Source: JAMORN01 sp027063545 [NCBI: bacterium] (GTDB lineage: Bacteria; JAMORN01). From it: DNA of 12,825 bases. Made by a program: the position numbers and the translations under genes. The notes under the pieces were generated by a model that saw nothing but the letters and a program-made list of their open reading frames with translations, did no database searches and had not been told where the DNA came from. How positions within the stretch are numbered: position 1 is the first letter of the stretch; each line of letters begins with the position of its first letter. Shown here one piece after another: positions 1 to 8,469 of this stretch. Location of the stretch: the NCBI GenBank assembly GCA_027063545.1, contig JAMORN010000017.1, positions 1 to 12,825 on the forward strand, written 5' to 3'.

Positions 1-729
1 ATTTTAGCAATAGCAACTTACCAGATGTATAGAAATGATATAGAAAAGGTTCTTCCAGCAGCATGTTCAATAGAGCTTTTACATACATTTTCTTTAATAC
101 ATGATGATCTTCCAGCAATGGATAATGATGATTTTAGAAGAGGTAAACCTACAAATCATAAGGTTTTTGGAGAGGCAATAGCAATTTTAGCAGGTGATGC
201 GTTGTGTGTAGAGGCTTTTAGAATTTTAGGAAAAACAGGAAATGCTAGGGCTGTAGAATTACTTGGTGAAGCAATAGGTGTTGGAGGTGTAATTAGTGGA
301 CAGGTTGTAGATATTGAAAGTGAGAATAAAGAGGCACCGAAAGAAGAGTTAGAAAAGACATTGGAATTTATTCATTTATATAAAACAGCAGCTTTAATTA
401 GAGCAAGTATTTTAATAGGCGCATTATATGCGGAAGCTCCAGAGGAAGATTTTAAGGTTTTATCAGAATTTGGTAATAAAATAGGCTTAATTTTTCAAAT
501 AGTGGATGATATTTTAGATATTACTTCAACTCCAGAGGTATTAGGAAAAGATGTGGGAAGTGATATAGAAAAAGGAAAACTTACATATCCAAGAGTTTAT
601 GGAATAGAGGCTTCTTATAAAAAAGCGTATCAACTTCTTGATGAAGCTTTAGAACTTTTATTAAAAATAGAAAGAGACACTATAGTTTTAGAAGAGATAG
701 CTAAATTTTTTATTAAAAGAATTAATTAA
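1..729 (+). CDS. ispA: Polyprenyl (farnesyl/geranylgeranyl) diphosphate synthase, 5' end outside window
   Basis: This is a trans-isoprenyl diphosphate synthase, which condenses isopentenyl diphosphate with allylic diphosphates in the cytoplasm to make C15-C20 precursors for quinones and undecaprenyl carriers. The frame is open from base 1, so the start lies upstream; 242 residues are visible of a family length near 290-300. The first aspartate-rich motif DDLPAMD (nt 103-123) is followed by RRGKPTNHKVFGEA, both typical of IspA. The second aspartate-rich motif DDILD is at nt 505-519, followed by GKDVGSDIEKGKLTYP. The first ATG at nt 25 is internal, because the residues before it (ILAIATYQ) fit the family. 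It lies 63 bp upstream of dxs on the same strand, and pairing of these two genes in one operon is common. Chain length (C15 or C20) cannot be settled by eye. Confidence 0.93.
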   Translation: MLAIATYQMYRNDIEKVLPAACSIELLHTFSLIHDDLPAMDNDDFRRGKPTNHKVFGEAIAILAGDALCVEAFRILGKTGNARAVELLGEAIGVGGVISGQVVDIESENKEAPKEELEKTLEFIHLYKTAALIRASILIGALYAEAPEEDFKVLSEFGNKIGLIFQIVDDILDITSTPEVLGKDVGSDIEKGKLTYPRVYGIEASYKKAYQLLDEALELLLKIERDTIVLEEIAKFFIKRIN

Positions 730-730
730 T

Positions 731-762
731 TTTTTTCTATTTAAGATTTTTTTCTATTTAAG
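731..762 (+). repeat. Tandem 15-bp direct repeat in the ispA-dxs spacer
   Basis: The sequence TTTTTTCTATTTAAG occurs at 731-745 and again at 748-762, two bases apart. It lies just after the prenyl synthase stop and before the dxs ribosome binding site. No hairpin is evident. It may be a small replication-slippage duplication; no regulatory role can be shown. Confidence 0.7.
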
Positions 763-776
763 TTAGTTAGATAAAA

Positions 777-782
777 AAGGAG
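777..782 (+). promoter_or_regulatory. Ribosome binding site of dxs
   Basis: AAGGAG lies 10 bases before the ATG at 793. It supports that ATG as the dxs start. Confidence 0.7.
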
Positions 783-792
783 TATAGTAATA

Positions 793-2652
793 ATGCTATT
801 AGATAAAGTAAAATATCCTGAAGATTTGAAAAAAATAGAAAGAAAAAAGCTTGTAGAATTAGCACAGGAAATAAGAGAAAGAATAATAGAGGTTGTCTCA
901 AAAAATGGAGGCCATCTTGCTCCTTCTTTGGGGGCTGTTGAGCTTTCTATATCACTTTTGTATGTATTTAATCCTCCTAAAGATAAAATTGTTTGGGATG
1001 TGGGACATCAGTCTTATGCATATAAGATTCTAACAGGAAGAAATGATAAATTTGATACAATAAGGCAATATGGAGGGCTTTCAGGGTTTAATAGTATATT
1101 TGAGAGTGAGTATGATTTTTTTACAGTAGGGCATGCTTCTACATCTATTTCTGCAGCTTTAGGAATGGCAAAAGCAAGGGATTTAAAAGGAGAGGATTTT
1201 AAGGTAGTTGCAATAATTGGTGATGGGGCTTTAACAGGAGGGCTTGCTTTAGAAGGATTAAATAATGCAGGAACTTCAAAAACTGATATCATTGTTATTT
1301 TAAACGATAATGGAATGAGTATTTCTCCAAATGTAGGAGCATTATCTCATTATTTAACAAAGGTTATTTCAAATCCCTTATATAATACAGTTAGGATTGA
1401 AATTGATAATTTATTGAACAAAAGTAAAATAGGTGGAAATATTGTAAAAACATTAGATAGATTAGATGGACTTTTAAAAGGGCTTGTTACACCGGGGAGG
1501 TTTTTTGAGGATTTTGGATTTAGGTATTTTGGCCCTATTGATGGACATAATATTGATGAACTTATTGATACATTAGATAATATTAAAAACCTTCCAGGAC
1601 CTAAGATTTTACATATAAAAACAATAAAAGGTAAAGGATATAAACACGCAGAAAAAGATGCAACCAAATTCCATGGTATTTCCTCTTTTGAAAAAGAAAC
1701 AGGAGAGGTAAAGAAAAAGGATAATAAGCTCTCTTATTCTAAGGTAGCAGGAACTATTATCACCAAATTGGGGGAAGAGCATAAGAATATTTCAGTAATT
1801 GTTGCTGCAATGCCTTCTGGTACGGGGACTGATATATTTCAAAAAAGATTTCCAGAAAGATATTTTGATGTTGGTATAGCAGAAGGCCATGCTGTTACAT
1901 TTGCAGGTGGGCTTGCAACCCAAGGTATTCTTCCTTATGTATTCATTTATTCTACTTTTTTACAACGGGCTTATGATGAGATTATTCATGATATTGCTCT
2001 TCAGAATTTAGGGGTTGTTTTTTGTGTAGATAGGGCAGGGCTTGTTGGGGAGGATGGTCCAACCCATCATGGAGTTTTTGATTTAGGTTATTTTGGTATA
2101 GTTCCAAATATAGAGGTATGGGCTCCTACCTCTTTAGAAGAGTTAAGGGATATGTTATATTATAGCTATGAATATATAAAGAAAAATCCACATCCTCTTG
2201 TTATAAGATATCCTAGAGCAAGTGATGATGTTATTGATTTAAATAAAATAGAAAATGTAAGGGATTATAAGCAAGAGGATGTAGTTAAAGAGAATATTAT
2301 CTTAGCAGTAGGTTCTCAATATAAGAATGTATTAGAGGCTGTTTATGATATAGGGGATAAACTAGATGTTATAAGAGTAAATAAGGTATATCCTTTGAAT
2401 GAAGAGTTTTTTGAGAGGGTATTTAGTGTTGGTAAAAGGATAATGGTTGTAGAAGAGGTTGTTCCAAGAGGTAGTTTTGGAGCAAATTTAATTAAGTGGG
2501 CAAAAGAGAAGGGTTTTGATGTAGAAAAATTTAAAGATTTAACTTTGCCTGATGAATTTATTACTCATGGTCCTAGAGATTTACTATTGGAGATTTATGG
2601 ATTAAAGGGTAATAAGTTGAGAGAGAATATAATTCAATTTTTTAGTTTATAA
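793..2652 (+). CDS. dxs: 1-deoxy-D-xylulose-5-phosphate synthase
   Basis: This thiamine-diphosphate enzyme joins pyruvate and glyceraldehyde 3-phosphate to give 1-deoxyxylulose 5-phosphate, the first step of the MEP isoprenoid pathway; the product also feeds thiamine and pyridoxal synthesis. It is 619 residues, the normal family length. Visible landmarks are GHLAPSLG with H41, DVGHQ with H72, the ThDP/Mg motif GDG at 143-145 with its asparagine at N173 (ILNDN), and the transketolase pyrimidine-domain glutamate E364 in VGIAEGHA. DRAGLVGEDGPTHHG follows, then a C-terminal transketolase-like domain. The gene looks intact. It feeds isopentenyl diphosphate supply to the prenyl synthase just upstream, and the two are probably cotranscribed. 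Confidence 0.97.
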   Translation: MLLDKVKYPEDLKKIERKKLVELAQEIRERIIEVVSKNGGHLAPSLGAVELSISLLYVFNPPKDKIVWDVGHQSYAYKILTGRNDKFDTIRQYGGLSGFNSIFESEYDFFTVGHASTSISAALGMAKARDLKGEDFKVVAIIGDGALTGGLALEGLNNAGTSKTDIIVILNDNGMSISPNVGALSHYLTKVISNPLYNTVRIEIDNLLNKSKIGGNIVKTLDRLDGLLKGLVTPGRFFEDFGFRYFGPIDGHNIDELIDTLDNIKNLPGPKILHIKTIKGKGYKHAEKDATKFHGISSFEKETGEVKKKDNKLSYSKVAGTIITKLGEEHKNISVIVAAMPSGTGTDIFQKRFPERYFDVGIAEGHAVTFAGGLATQGILPYVFIYSTFLQRAYDEIIHDIALQNLGVVFCVDRAGLVGEDGPTHHGVFDLGYFGIVPNIEVWAPTSLEELRDMLYYSYEYIKKNPHPLVIRYPRASDDVIDLNKIENVRDYKQEDVVKENIILAVGSQYKNVLEAVYDIGDKLDVIRVNKVYPLNEEFFERVFSVGKRIMVVEEVVPRGSFGANLIKWAKEKGFDVEKFKDLTLPDEFITHGPRDLLLEIYGLKGNKLRENIIQFFSL

Positions 2653-2710
2653 GCTCTTTATTTATTCTATTTTTATCCTATATTTAAATAATAAGAAAAA
2701 GGAGTAGAGA

Positions 2711-3715
2711 ATGAGATTTTTACAATTTTTTATTTTATTCTATCTTATTAATATTATAAATATTAAAGCCCAGGATTATTTAGCAAATCAATTACCCCAA
2801 AAAATGACAAATGATAAGTATACATTTAAACTTCAATGGGTGGATGATTTTCCAGATGCTTTTACAAATGGAAGATGGGCTTATGCCACATGGACTTTTG
2901 ACAATAATTTATGTGAATTTAGATATGATAATATTTTAATGACAGATAATGCTTTAAATTTACAAATAACAAAAAAAGTTGATCCTTCTACAACAAGTTA
3001 TCCAGATAAACCATACTGGAGTGGCGATGTATATTCAAAAGAAGAGTATAAGTATGGAAGATTTATTTGTAGAATGAAACCAAATTCTCCTTCAGGTGTT
3101 ATTACATCATTCTTTTTAATTCATATAGATTTTGATGCTAATTGGAATCCAACAGAATGGAGAGAGATAGATATAGAGTTTGTAGGAACAACTGAAAAGG
3201 TTCAATTTACACTTCATTGGATAGATAATGGAGTTCATAATCAGAATCCTAACACTATTAATTTATCTATAGATGTAGAAAATGATTATCATACTTGGAT
3301 AATAGAATGGACACCGGAATATATTAAGTATTATTTAGATGGAGAACTTCTCTTTACTTTTGATGATCCTTATTTAATCTCTCAAGTATCAGAAGGCCCT
3401 CAGAGAATAGAGTTTAATTATTGGGTAAGTAGTGCCACAAGTTGGGCAGGAGAGTTTGATGAGAGTGTTTTACCAATAGAGGCAAGTTATGATTATATTG
3501 CGTATTATAGTTTAGATACAACAACAACATCTATAATAGAAACAAATAATTTAGAATCAAATAAAAATATTCTTCTAAAAAAGGCTAATATTGAGTATTA
3601 TGATATTTTGGGGCGTAGATTATCAACACCACCAAAATCAAATGGGGTTTATTTTAGGGTTTATAAATACCAAAATAAGATTTTAAAAAAAGAGAAATTT
3701 TTAATTATAAACTAA
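2711..3715 (+). CDS. Secreted glycoside hydrolase family 16-like protein with sorting-domain-like tail
   Basis: This is a 334-residue exported protein. Residues 1-20 form a signal peptide (MRFLQFFILF..., likely cleavage after IKA). The rest to about residue 275 reads as a GH16 beta-glucanase jelly roll. The active-site motif is E152-I-D-I-E156, in the ExDxE spacing of the lichenase/xyloglucan-endotransglycosylase type rather than the bulged ExDxxE of laminarinases. It is followed by HTWIIEWTPEYIKYYLDGEL and later by NYW...WAGEFDE, both family landmarks. Residues 296-334 (YYDILGRRL...SNGVYF...) resemble the C-terminal sorting tails of T9SS or FlgD-Ig type. The substrate, probably a beta-1,3/1,4-glucan, is not determinable. 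AAGGAG at 2699-2704 supports the ATG. It sits between dxs and nadK, where it has no obvious metabolic role. Confidence 0.88.
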   Translation: MRFLQFFILFYLINIINIKAQDYLANQLPQKMTNDKYTFKLQWVDDFPDAFTNGRWAYATWTFDNNLCEFRYDNILMTDNALNLQITKKVDPSTTSYPDKPYWSGDVYSKEEYKYGRFICRMKPNSPSGVITSFFLIHIDFDANWNPTEWREIDIEFVGTTEKVQFTLHWIDNGVHNQNPNTINLSIDVENDYHTWIIEWTPEYIKYYLDGELLFTFDDPYLISQVSEGPQRIEFNYWVSSATSWAGEFDESVLPIEASYDYIAYYSLDTTTTSIIETNNLESNKNILLKKANIEYYDILGRRLSTPPKSNGVYFRVYKYQNKILKKEKFLIIN

Positions 3716-3728
3716 GCATTAAATATAT

Positions 3729-4583
3729 ATGAAAATTTTAATAGTTTTCAATAGAAGTAAAATAGAAGAGTTTGTTAAAGAAGGGATTTTTAGTGTTATA
3801 TTAAATGAAGATGAAATTGATTTTTTTCTACTAGAAAAGGATTATGAGATTATATCAAAATTTATAGATAAAGATTTAAAGATTAATATTTTGTCTTCAG
3901 AAGATGGAATTTCTAAAAAAATAGATTTTATTTTTTCAATAGGAGGAGATGGCACAGTTTTAAAAGCTGTAAGAGAAATAAATTATCCTCAAATTCCTAT
4001 AGTTGGTTTAAAAAAAGGAAAACTTGGTTTTTTAACCTTTGATGATATTTATAATATTGATAAGATTATAAAAAAACTTAAAAAAAAGGAGTTTTTTATA
4101 GAAAAACGGAAACTTTTAGAGATAAATTTTAAGGGAAAAAAACAGTTCGCTTTAAATGATGTTGTTATTGAAAGGGAAGATTTGGCACGTATGATTCATA
4201 TAAATGTTTATGTAAATGGGGAGTTTTTTACAACCTATTATTCTAATGGTATAATAATTTCCACACCAACAGGTTCAACAGCTTATAATCTTTCAGCAGG
4301 AGGCCCTATTACATCTCCAGAACTTGATTGTTTTATTTTAACACCTATTTGTCCCCATTCTTTGATTCATAGACCTATAATTTTTGATAAAAAAACAACT
4401 TTATCCTTTAAAACCTTAGATAAAAATATAGATCCTGTATTAACTTTAGATGGACAGGTTGCTAAAAGAATAAAAGAAAATGATAAAATTGAAATTACTC
4501 TTTCTGAAAAATATATTTTATTAGTAAGGGATCTTTCTCAAAAATTTCCTTTTGTATTAAAGGAAAAGTTTGATTGGAGATAG
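3729..4583 (+). CDS. nadK: NAD kinase
   Basis: This enzyme phosphorylates NAD to NADP using ATP or polyphosphate in the cytoplasm. It is 284 residues, the usual length. The conserved GGDG motif is at 72-75 with catalytic D74 (SIGGDGTVLKAVRE). The NAD-binding ND pair is at N143-D144, and the glycine-rich PTGSTAYNLSAGGP begins at residue 180. A late DGQ motif (LTLDGQVAKR) is also present. The start lies 13 bp after the GH16 stop and has no recognisable Shine-Dalgarno sequence in the short AT-rich gap, so translation may depend on coupling to the gene before it. The nadK-recN pairing is common in bacteria. Confidence 0.95.
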   Translation: MKILIVFNRSKIEEFVKEGIFSVILNEDEIDFFLLEKDYEIISKFIDKDLKINILSSEDGISKKIDFIFSIGGDGTVLKAVREINYPQIPIVGLKKGKLGFLTFDDIYNIDKIIKKLKKKEFFIEKRKLLEINFKGKKQFALNDVVIEREDLARMIHINVYVNGEFFTTYYSNGIIISTPTGSTAYNLSAGGPITSPELDCFILTPICPHSLIHRPIIFDKKTTLSFKTLDKNIDPVLTLDGQVAKRIKENDKIEITLSEKYILLVRDLSQKFPFVLKEKFDWR

Positions 4584-4588
4584 TTTTT

Positions 4589-6259
4589 ATGCTTGAAAGG
4601 GTTAGAATTAAAAATTTTACTATAATAGATGATTTGGAGGTTGAGTTTTCAAAAGGCTTAAATATTTTAACAGGGGAAACTGGAGCAGGTAAATCTATAA
4701 TTATAGATGCTATAGAGATTGCTTTAGGTGCTAAATTTGATAGTTCTTTAATCAGAAAAGGAGAAGACCAGGGCTTTATAGAACTTGAATTTATTGATTA
4801 TCCGAAAGAGGTTTCTTTGATTCTTAAAGATTTAATGATAGAAGAAGATGACTCTTTGATAATAAGAAGGGTATTTGAAAGAGAAGGTAGGACAAAGTTT
4901 TTTATTAATTCTCAGAAAGTGTCTTCAACTATTATTAAATCATTAAAGGATTATTTAATAGATATAGTTAGCCAGCACTATACAATTAAACTTTTTAACA
5001 AAGATTTTCAACTTATTATTTTTGATTTAATAGCAGGTTTGGAGGATTTAAAGAAAGAGGTTTCAGAGATTTACTTAAAATTAGAGAAAAAAAAGCGGGA
5101 ATATCAAAAATTATTAGAGAATATAAAAGATATAGAAGCAAAAAAAGAATTTTATGAGTTTCAATTAAAGGAGTTTGAAGAAATTTCTATTGATGATATA
5201 AATGAAGAGGAGTTTTATAGGGAACTTAATTTTTACAAAAATTATCAGAAAAATATAGATATAATAGTTCAAATTAAGAGTTTAATAGAGAATGAGGAGT
5301 TTTCTTTAAGTTCTCATCTATCTAATTTGAGTAAAAATATTTCTAAATTAAGTATAGAAAAAAAGGATTATTATCTAGAAAAGATTGATGAATTTATTGA
5401 TATAATATCAGAATTAGAAAAGGAACTAGATATAGATTTAGATATTTCGCCAGAAGAGGTTGAGGAAAGATTTAATAATCTTCAGAAGATAGCGATAAAG
5501 TTAGAGGATTTAAAAGTAAAGTATGAAAAAGATAATGTTGAAGAGCTAAAAGAGTTAAAAAAAGATATAGAGGAAAAACTAAATTCTATTGGTTCTTTTG
5601 AGATTGATAAAAAGAGAATAGAAGAGGAGTTAGAAAAAATAGAAAAAGAGTATATAGAAAAAGCAACTCTTTTATCTAAAAAAAGAAAAGAAAAATCTAA
5701 AGAGATAGAAAAAACTATAACAAAATCTTTAAGAGAGTTATCAATGCCTTATGCGGAGATTGTTTTTAAGATAGAGGAGAGGGGAAGTTTTTCAAAAGAT
5801 GGTATTGATGAACTGGAGATTTTAATAAAAACAAATAAAGGAGAGGATTTTAAGCCTTTATCAAAGATTGCTTCAGGTGGAGAATTGTCAAGGGTTATGC
5901 TTGTTTTGAAGGAGTTTTATATAAAGAAATTAAACATACCAACAGTTGTTTTTGATGAGATTGATACAGGAATAGGAGGAGAGACAGCCTCTAAGGTTGG
6001 AGAGCATTTAAGAAATTTAGGAAATTTTTCACAGGTTTTTGTTATAACTCATTTCTCACAGATTGCAGTAAAGGGGGATATCCATTTTAAAGTGGAAAAA
6101 GTGGAAGATAAAGAAAAAGTAGCAACATTTATTAAACAGCTAGATAAAAAAGATAGAATTGTAGAACTAGCTAGGATGATGGGTGATTCTAAAAACAAAG
6201 ATTTTATAGAAACAGCAAAGTCATTACTTGAAAAGGAGAAAAGTTATGAAAAAATTTAG
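4589..6259 (+). CDS. recN: DNA repair protein RecN (SMC-like ATPase)
   Basis: RecN is an SMC-family ATPase that acts on DNA double-strand breaks. I choose the ATG at 4589, giving 556 residues: MLERVRIKNFTIID matches the family N-terminus, and GGAG at 4576-4579, inside the nadK 3' end, is correctly spaced. A TTG 15 bases upstream would add five residues and is less likely. Walker A GETGAGKS is at 29-36, the ABC signature SGGELSRVML starts at S429, and Walker B has D456-E457 in VVFDEIDTGIGG. Long lysine/glutamate-rich coiled-coil segments lie between, and the ITHFSQIA segment follows Walker B. It begins 5 bp after the nadK stop and overlaps the following protease gene by 14 bp, which indicates one transcript. 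Confidence 0.95.
   Translation: MLERVRIKNFTIIDDLEVEFSKGLNILTGETGAGKSIIIDAIEIALGAKFDSSLIRKGEDQGFIELEFIDYPKEVSLILKDLMIEEDDSLIIRRVFEREGRTKFFINSQKVSSTIIKSLKDYLIDIVSQHYTIKLFNKDFQLIIFDLIAGLEDLKKEVSEIYLKLEKKKREYQKLLENIKDIEAKKEFYEFQLKEFEEISIDDINEEEFYRELNFYKNYQKNIDIIVQIKSLIENEEFSLSSHLSNLSKNISKLSIEKKDYYLEKIDEFIDIISELEKELDIDLDISPEEVEERFNNLQKIAIKLEDLKVKYEKDNVEELKELKKDIEEKLNSIGSFEIDKKRIEEELEKIEKEYIEKATLLSKKRKEKSKEIEKTITKSLRELSMPYAEIVFKIEERGSFSKDGIDELEILIKTNKGEDFKPLSKIASGGELSRVMLVLKEFYIKKLNIPTVVFDEIDTGIGGETASKVGEHLRNLGNFSQVFVITHFSQIAVKGDIHFKVEKVEDKEKVATFIKQLDKKDRIVELARMMGDSKNKDFIETAKSLLEKEKSYEKI
6233..6238 (+). promoter_or_regulatory. Ribosome binding site deciding the S41 protease start
   Basis: AAGGAG lies 7 bases before ATG 6246 and downstream of the in-frame ATG at 6228. 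It therefore selects 6246, which also gives a clean lipoprotein signal. Confidence 0.75.
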
Positions 6260-7727
6260 TTATTTTATTTCATTTCTATTTATAATAGTATTTTTATCCT
6301 CTTGTGTTTCTGTAAATGTGGAGGAGCAATTTATAACAGTTGTTGATTCTTCTATTTATTATAATGATACAATAAGAAGTATAATAGGTCCTGATACTGT
6401 ATATATTTCTCCTTATTATATAGCAAAACAGGAAGAGATGCCATGGGCTTATTTACTTTTAAAGATATACTCTGTTTATCAAGATAAAGTTCCAGAGGAT
6501 TATGTATATTATATAGATGCTAGGAAGATGTATGAAACAATTGGAGATCCTTTTACATTTTATGTTCCTTACTATATGTTAGAAGATTATTTATCATGGT
6601 TTGAAGTAGAACAGAGTAAGTTATTTGGTATTCAGGTAGGTGTATATAATGATACTGTATTTGTGGTAAAAGTCCTTCCAAATTCTCCAGCAGATTTAAG
6701 TGGATTAAAATCAGGAGATAAAATATTAGAGGTAAATGGTTATCCAGTAAAAGGTGATTTATCTTTATTTCAGTTTTTAACACAAGATGATGATATTGAT
6801 TATAGTTTTGTTATAAAAAGGGATAATATTATAGATACAATAGACATATACAAAGATTTATATTCTATTCCAGTGTGTTATAGTGATTCAATAACACCTG
6901 ATATTGGCTATATTTATTTATCTACATTTATAGCAGATTCTCAAACAGATGGTGGTTCAACTTCTGAACAATTAAAAAAGGCATTAGAAGAAACAGAAAA
7001 ATTTAAAGTTGTTATTCTTGATTTAAGAGGAAATCCAGGAGGATATATAACAGAAGCTCAGAATAGTGCTTCTTTATTTTTAGATCCAGGCGATACTATT
7101 ATAAAAGAGGTATATAGGGATTATGATACAACCTCATATACAGAAATAAAAGGTGTTTGGGGGGAGAGTTATTTAACAGCACCTGATTCTCCGGAAACAG
7201 GTCTTTTTAAGGATAGAAAAATAGTTTTATTAGCAGATGGAGGTACTGCTTCTGCTAGTGAAATTTTAATAACAGCACTTAGGTATAATAAAGGTTATCC
7301 TTTAGTAGGTCAAACTACTTATGGGAAAGGCATAGGCCAAGGTTCTTTTATAAATGATTTACTTCACTCAGCAGCACATATAACTATGATAAAGTTATAT
7401 ACTCCAGCAGGAGATTCTTATCATCAAGTAGGTATAGAACCAGATTACCCTGTTGATAGTTTATACGATAATTTTCAGGATTTAGAACTGTTAACTGCTA
7501 TAAAGGTGGCTGATTCTATAGTAAAGGCAGAAAGTGGGGTTTTGGCAAAACTATCTTCTACATCCATAACAGAGGATCCTTGGATAAATTTAAAGGTTGA
7601 AGGAATAAATTATTTTAATAGTTTATATAAAAGGTTAAGCCCTAAGAAAATTGCAGAATTAGGATTTTTAAAGGTACCAGATATTCTTGATCCTATTAAT
7701 CTAAGTAAAATAGAGAGCCTAAAATAA
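6246..7727 (+). CDS. S41 family (C-terminal processing) peptidase, predicted lipoprotein
   Basis: This is an envelope serine protease of the CtpA/Prc family. With the start at 6246 it has 493 residues. The N-terminus is a lipoprotein signal, with the hydrophobic run FISFLFIIVFL and lipobox LSSC; C20 would be lipidated. A PDZ domain begins near residue 128 (GIQVGVYNDTVFVVKVLPNSPAD). The S41 core includes LRGNPGGY, then catalytic S336 in GGTASASEI and the general-base K361 in TYGKG. The 25-residue spacing matches known CtpB-type Ser-Lys dyads. A C-terminal extension of about 90 residues follows the core. It overlaps recN by 14 bp and converges on the rsmE-like gene with a 32-bp 3' overlap. The substrate is unknown. 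Confidence 0.93.
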   Translation: MKKFSYFISFLFIIVFLSSCVSVNVEEQFITVVDSSIYYNDTIRSIIGPDTVYISPYYIAKQEEMPWAYLLLKIYSVYQDKVPEDYVYYIDARKMYETIGDPFTFYVPYYMLEDYLSWFEVEQSKLFGIQVGVYNDTVFVVKVLPNSPADLSGLKSGDKILEVNGYPVKGDLSLFQFLTQDDDIDYSFVIKRDNIIDTIDIYKDLYSIPVCYSDSITPDIGYIYLSTFIADSQTDGGSTSEQLKKALEETEKFKVVILDLRGNPGGYITEAQNSASLFLDPGDTIIKEVYRDYDTTSYTEIKGVWGESYLTAPDSPETGLFKDRKIVLLADGGTASASEILITALRYNKGYPLVGQTTYGKGIGQGSFINDLLHSAAHITMIKLYTPAGDSYHQVGIEPDYPVDSLYDNFQDLELLTAIKVADSIVKAESGVLAKLSSTSITEDPWINLKVEGINYFNSLYKRLSPKKIAELGFLKVPDILDPINLSKIESLK

Positions 7728-8466
7728 AAGATGAGAAAACAATAGGTGCTATTTTACTTCTTATGATTGTTTTAGAGAAGGTTAGATAAAATAGTTTATC
7801 TTTTGGGATAATATTTGAAAAGATTTCTATATCTTTTTGGGAAAAGCCGCTTTCAGGCCCTATAATAAGAAGAATGTTTTTGAATTTTTTTTTAGGTTTA
7901 AATAATTTTTCTTCTGGAGGGTTTGGATCTGCTATAATTATAGTATCAAAAGATGAAAAGAATTCAGGAGATAGTTTTTTTATTTCTTTTGGGTTATTTA
8001 GGTGAGGAAAGTAAAGCCTTTTGTTTTGACGAATAGATTCTTTTATAATAGTTTTGCCTTTTTTTTGAAGGAATTTCAAAGAGTATTCTTTTGAAAATTC
8101 TGTTAGTATTGGAAAAAATTCTATAATATCTGTTTGAGTTGAGTAATCAAGAATATCTCTAATAGTTTCTTTCTCACCAATAGAGAACATAAGGGATATT
8201 TTAATATTGTTTTTTGGTATAAATTTTTCGGTTATATCATCAATTATTTTAACTTCAATAGAGGATTTTTTTATAAATACTATCTGAGTTAGAAAGATTT
8301 GGTTTTTAGTAATAAGATGAAGTTCTATTAAATCATCGGGTTTTGCTCTAATAACCTTTAAAAATTGAAGTTCTACCTCATCAAGTTTGATAGAGGTTAT
8401 TTGATTTTTACTAAAACAAAAATCACCTTCAATAAAAATTCTTGGAGTAAATTTTTCCCTTGGCAT
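7696..8466 (-). CDS. rsmE: RsmE-like 16S rRNA (uracil-N3) methyltransferase
   Basis: RsmE methylates N3 of U1498 in 16S rRNA and belongs to the SPOUT (knotted) methyltransferases. The protein is 256 residues, normal for the family. The N-terminal PUA-like region starts MPREKFTPRIFIE. The SAM-binding knot is seen as LLIIGPESGFS at 199-209 (family consensus IGPEGGFS) and LTFSKTIIRSKIAP at 228-241 (consensus ILRxETA). SIRQNKRLYFP at 145-154 matches the family QSxR...P region. Several consensus positions are changed, so the assignment rests on overall layout. No clear Shine-Dalgarno precedes the ATG; the decayed radical SAM gene ends right at this start, so coupling may once have been used. The 3' end overlaps the convergent S41 gene. 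Confidence 0.82.
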   Translation of the reverse strand: MPREKFTPRIFIEGDFCFSKNQITSIKLDEVELQFLKVIRAKPDDLIELHLITKNQIFLTQIVFIKKSSIEVKIIDDITEKFIPKNNIKISLMFSIGEKETIRDILDYSTQTDIIEFFPILTEFSKEYSLKFLQKKGKTIIKESIRQNKRLYFPHLNNPKEIKKLSPEFFSSFDTIIIADPNPPEEKLFKPKKKFKNILLIIGPESGFSQKDIEIFSNIIPKDKLFYLTFSKTIIRSKIAPIVFSSFILGSLFYLD

Positions 8467-8469
8467 TTA

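Noticed and set aside
1014-1667. Open frames antisense to dxs
   Set aside because: They are shadows of a well-conserved dxs, with no domain signal and no start context.
6553-6783. Open frame antisense to the S41 protease gene
   Set aside because: It lies wholly opposite the PDZ-coding region, with unlikely composition and no ribosome binding site.
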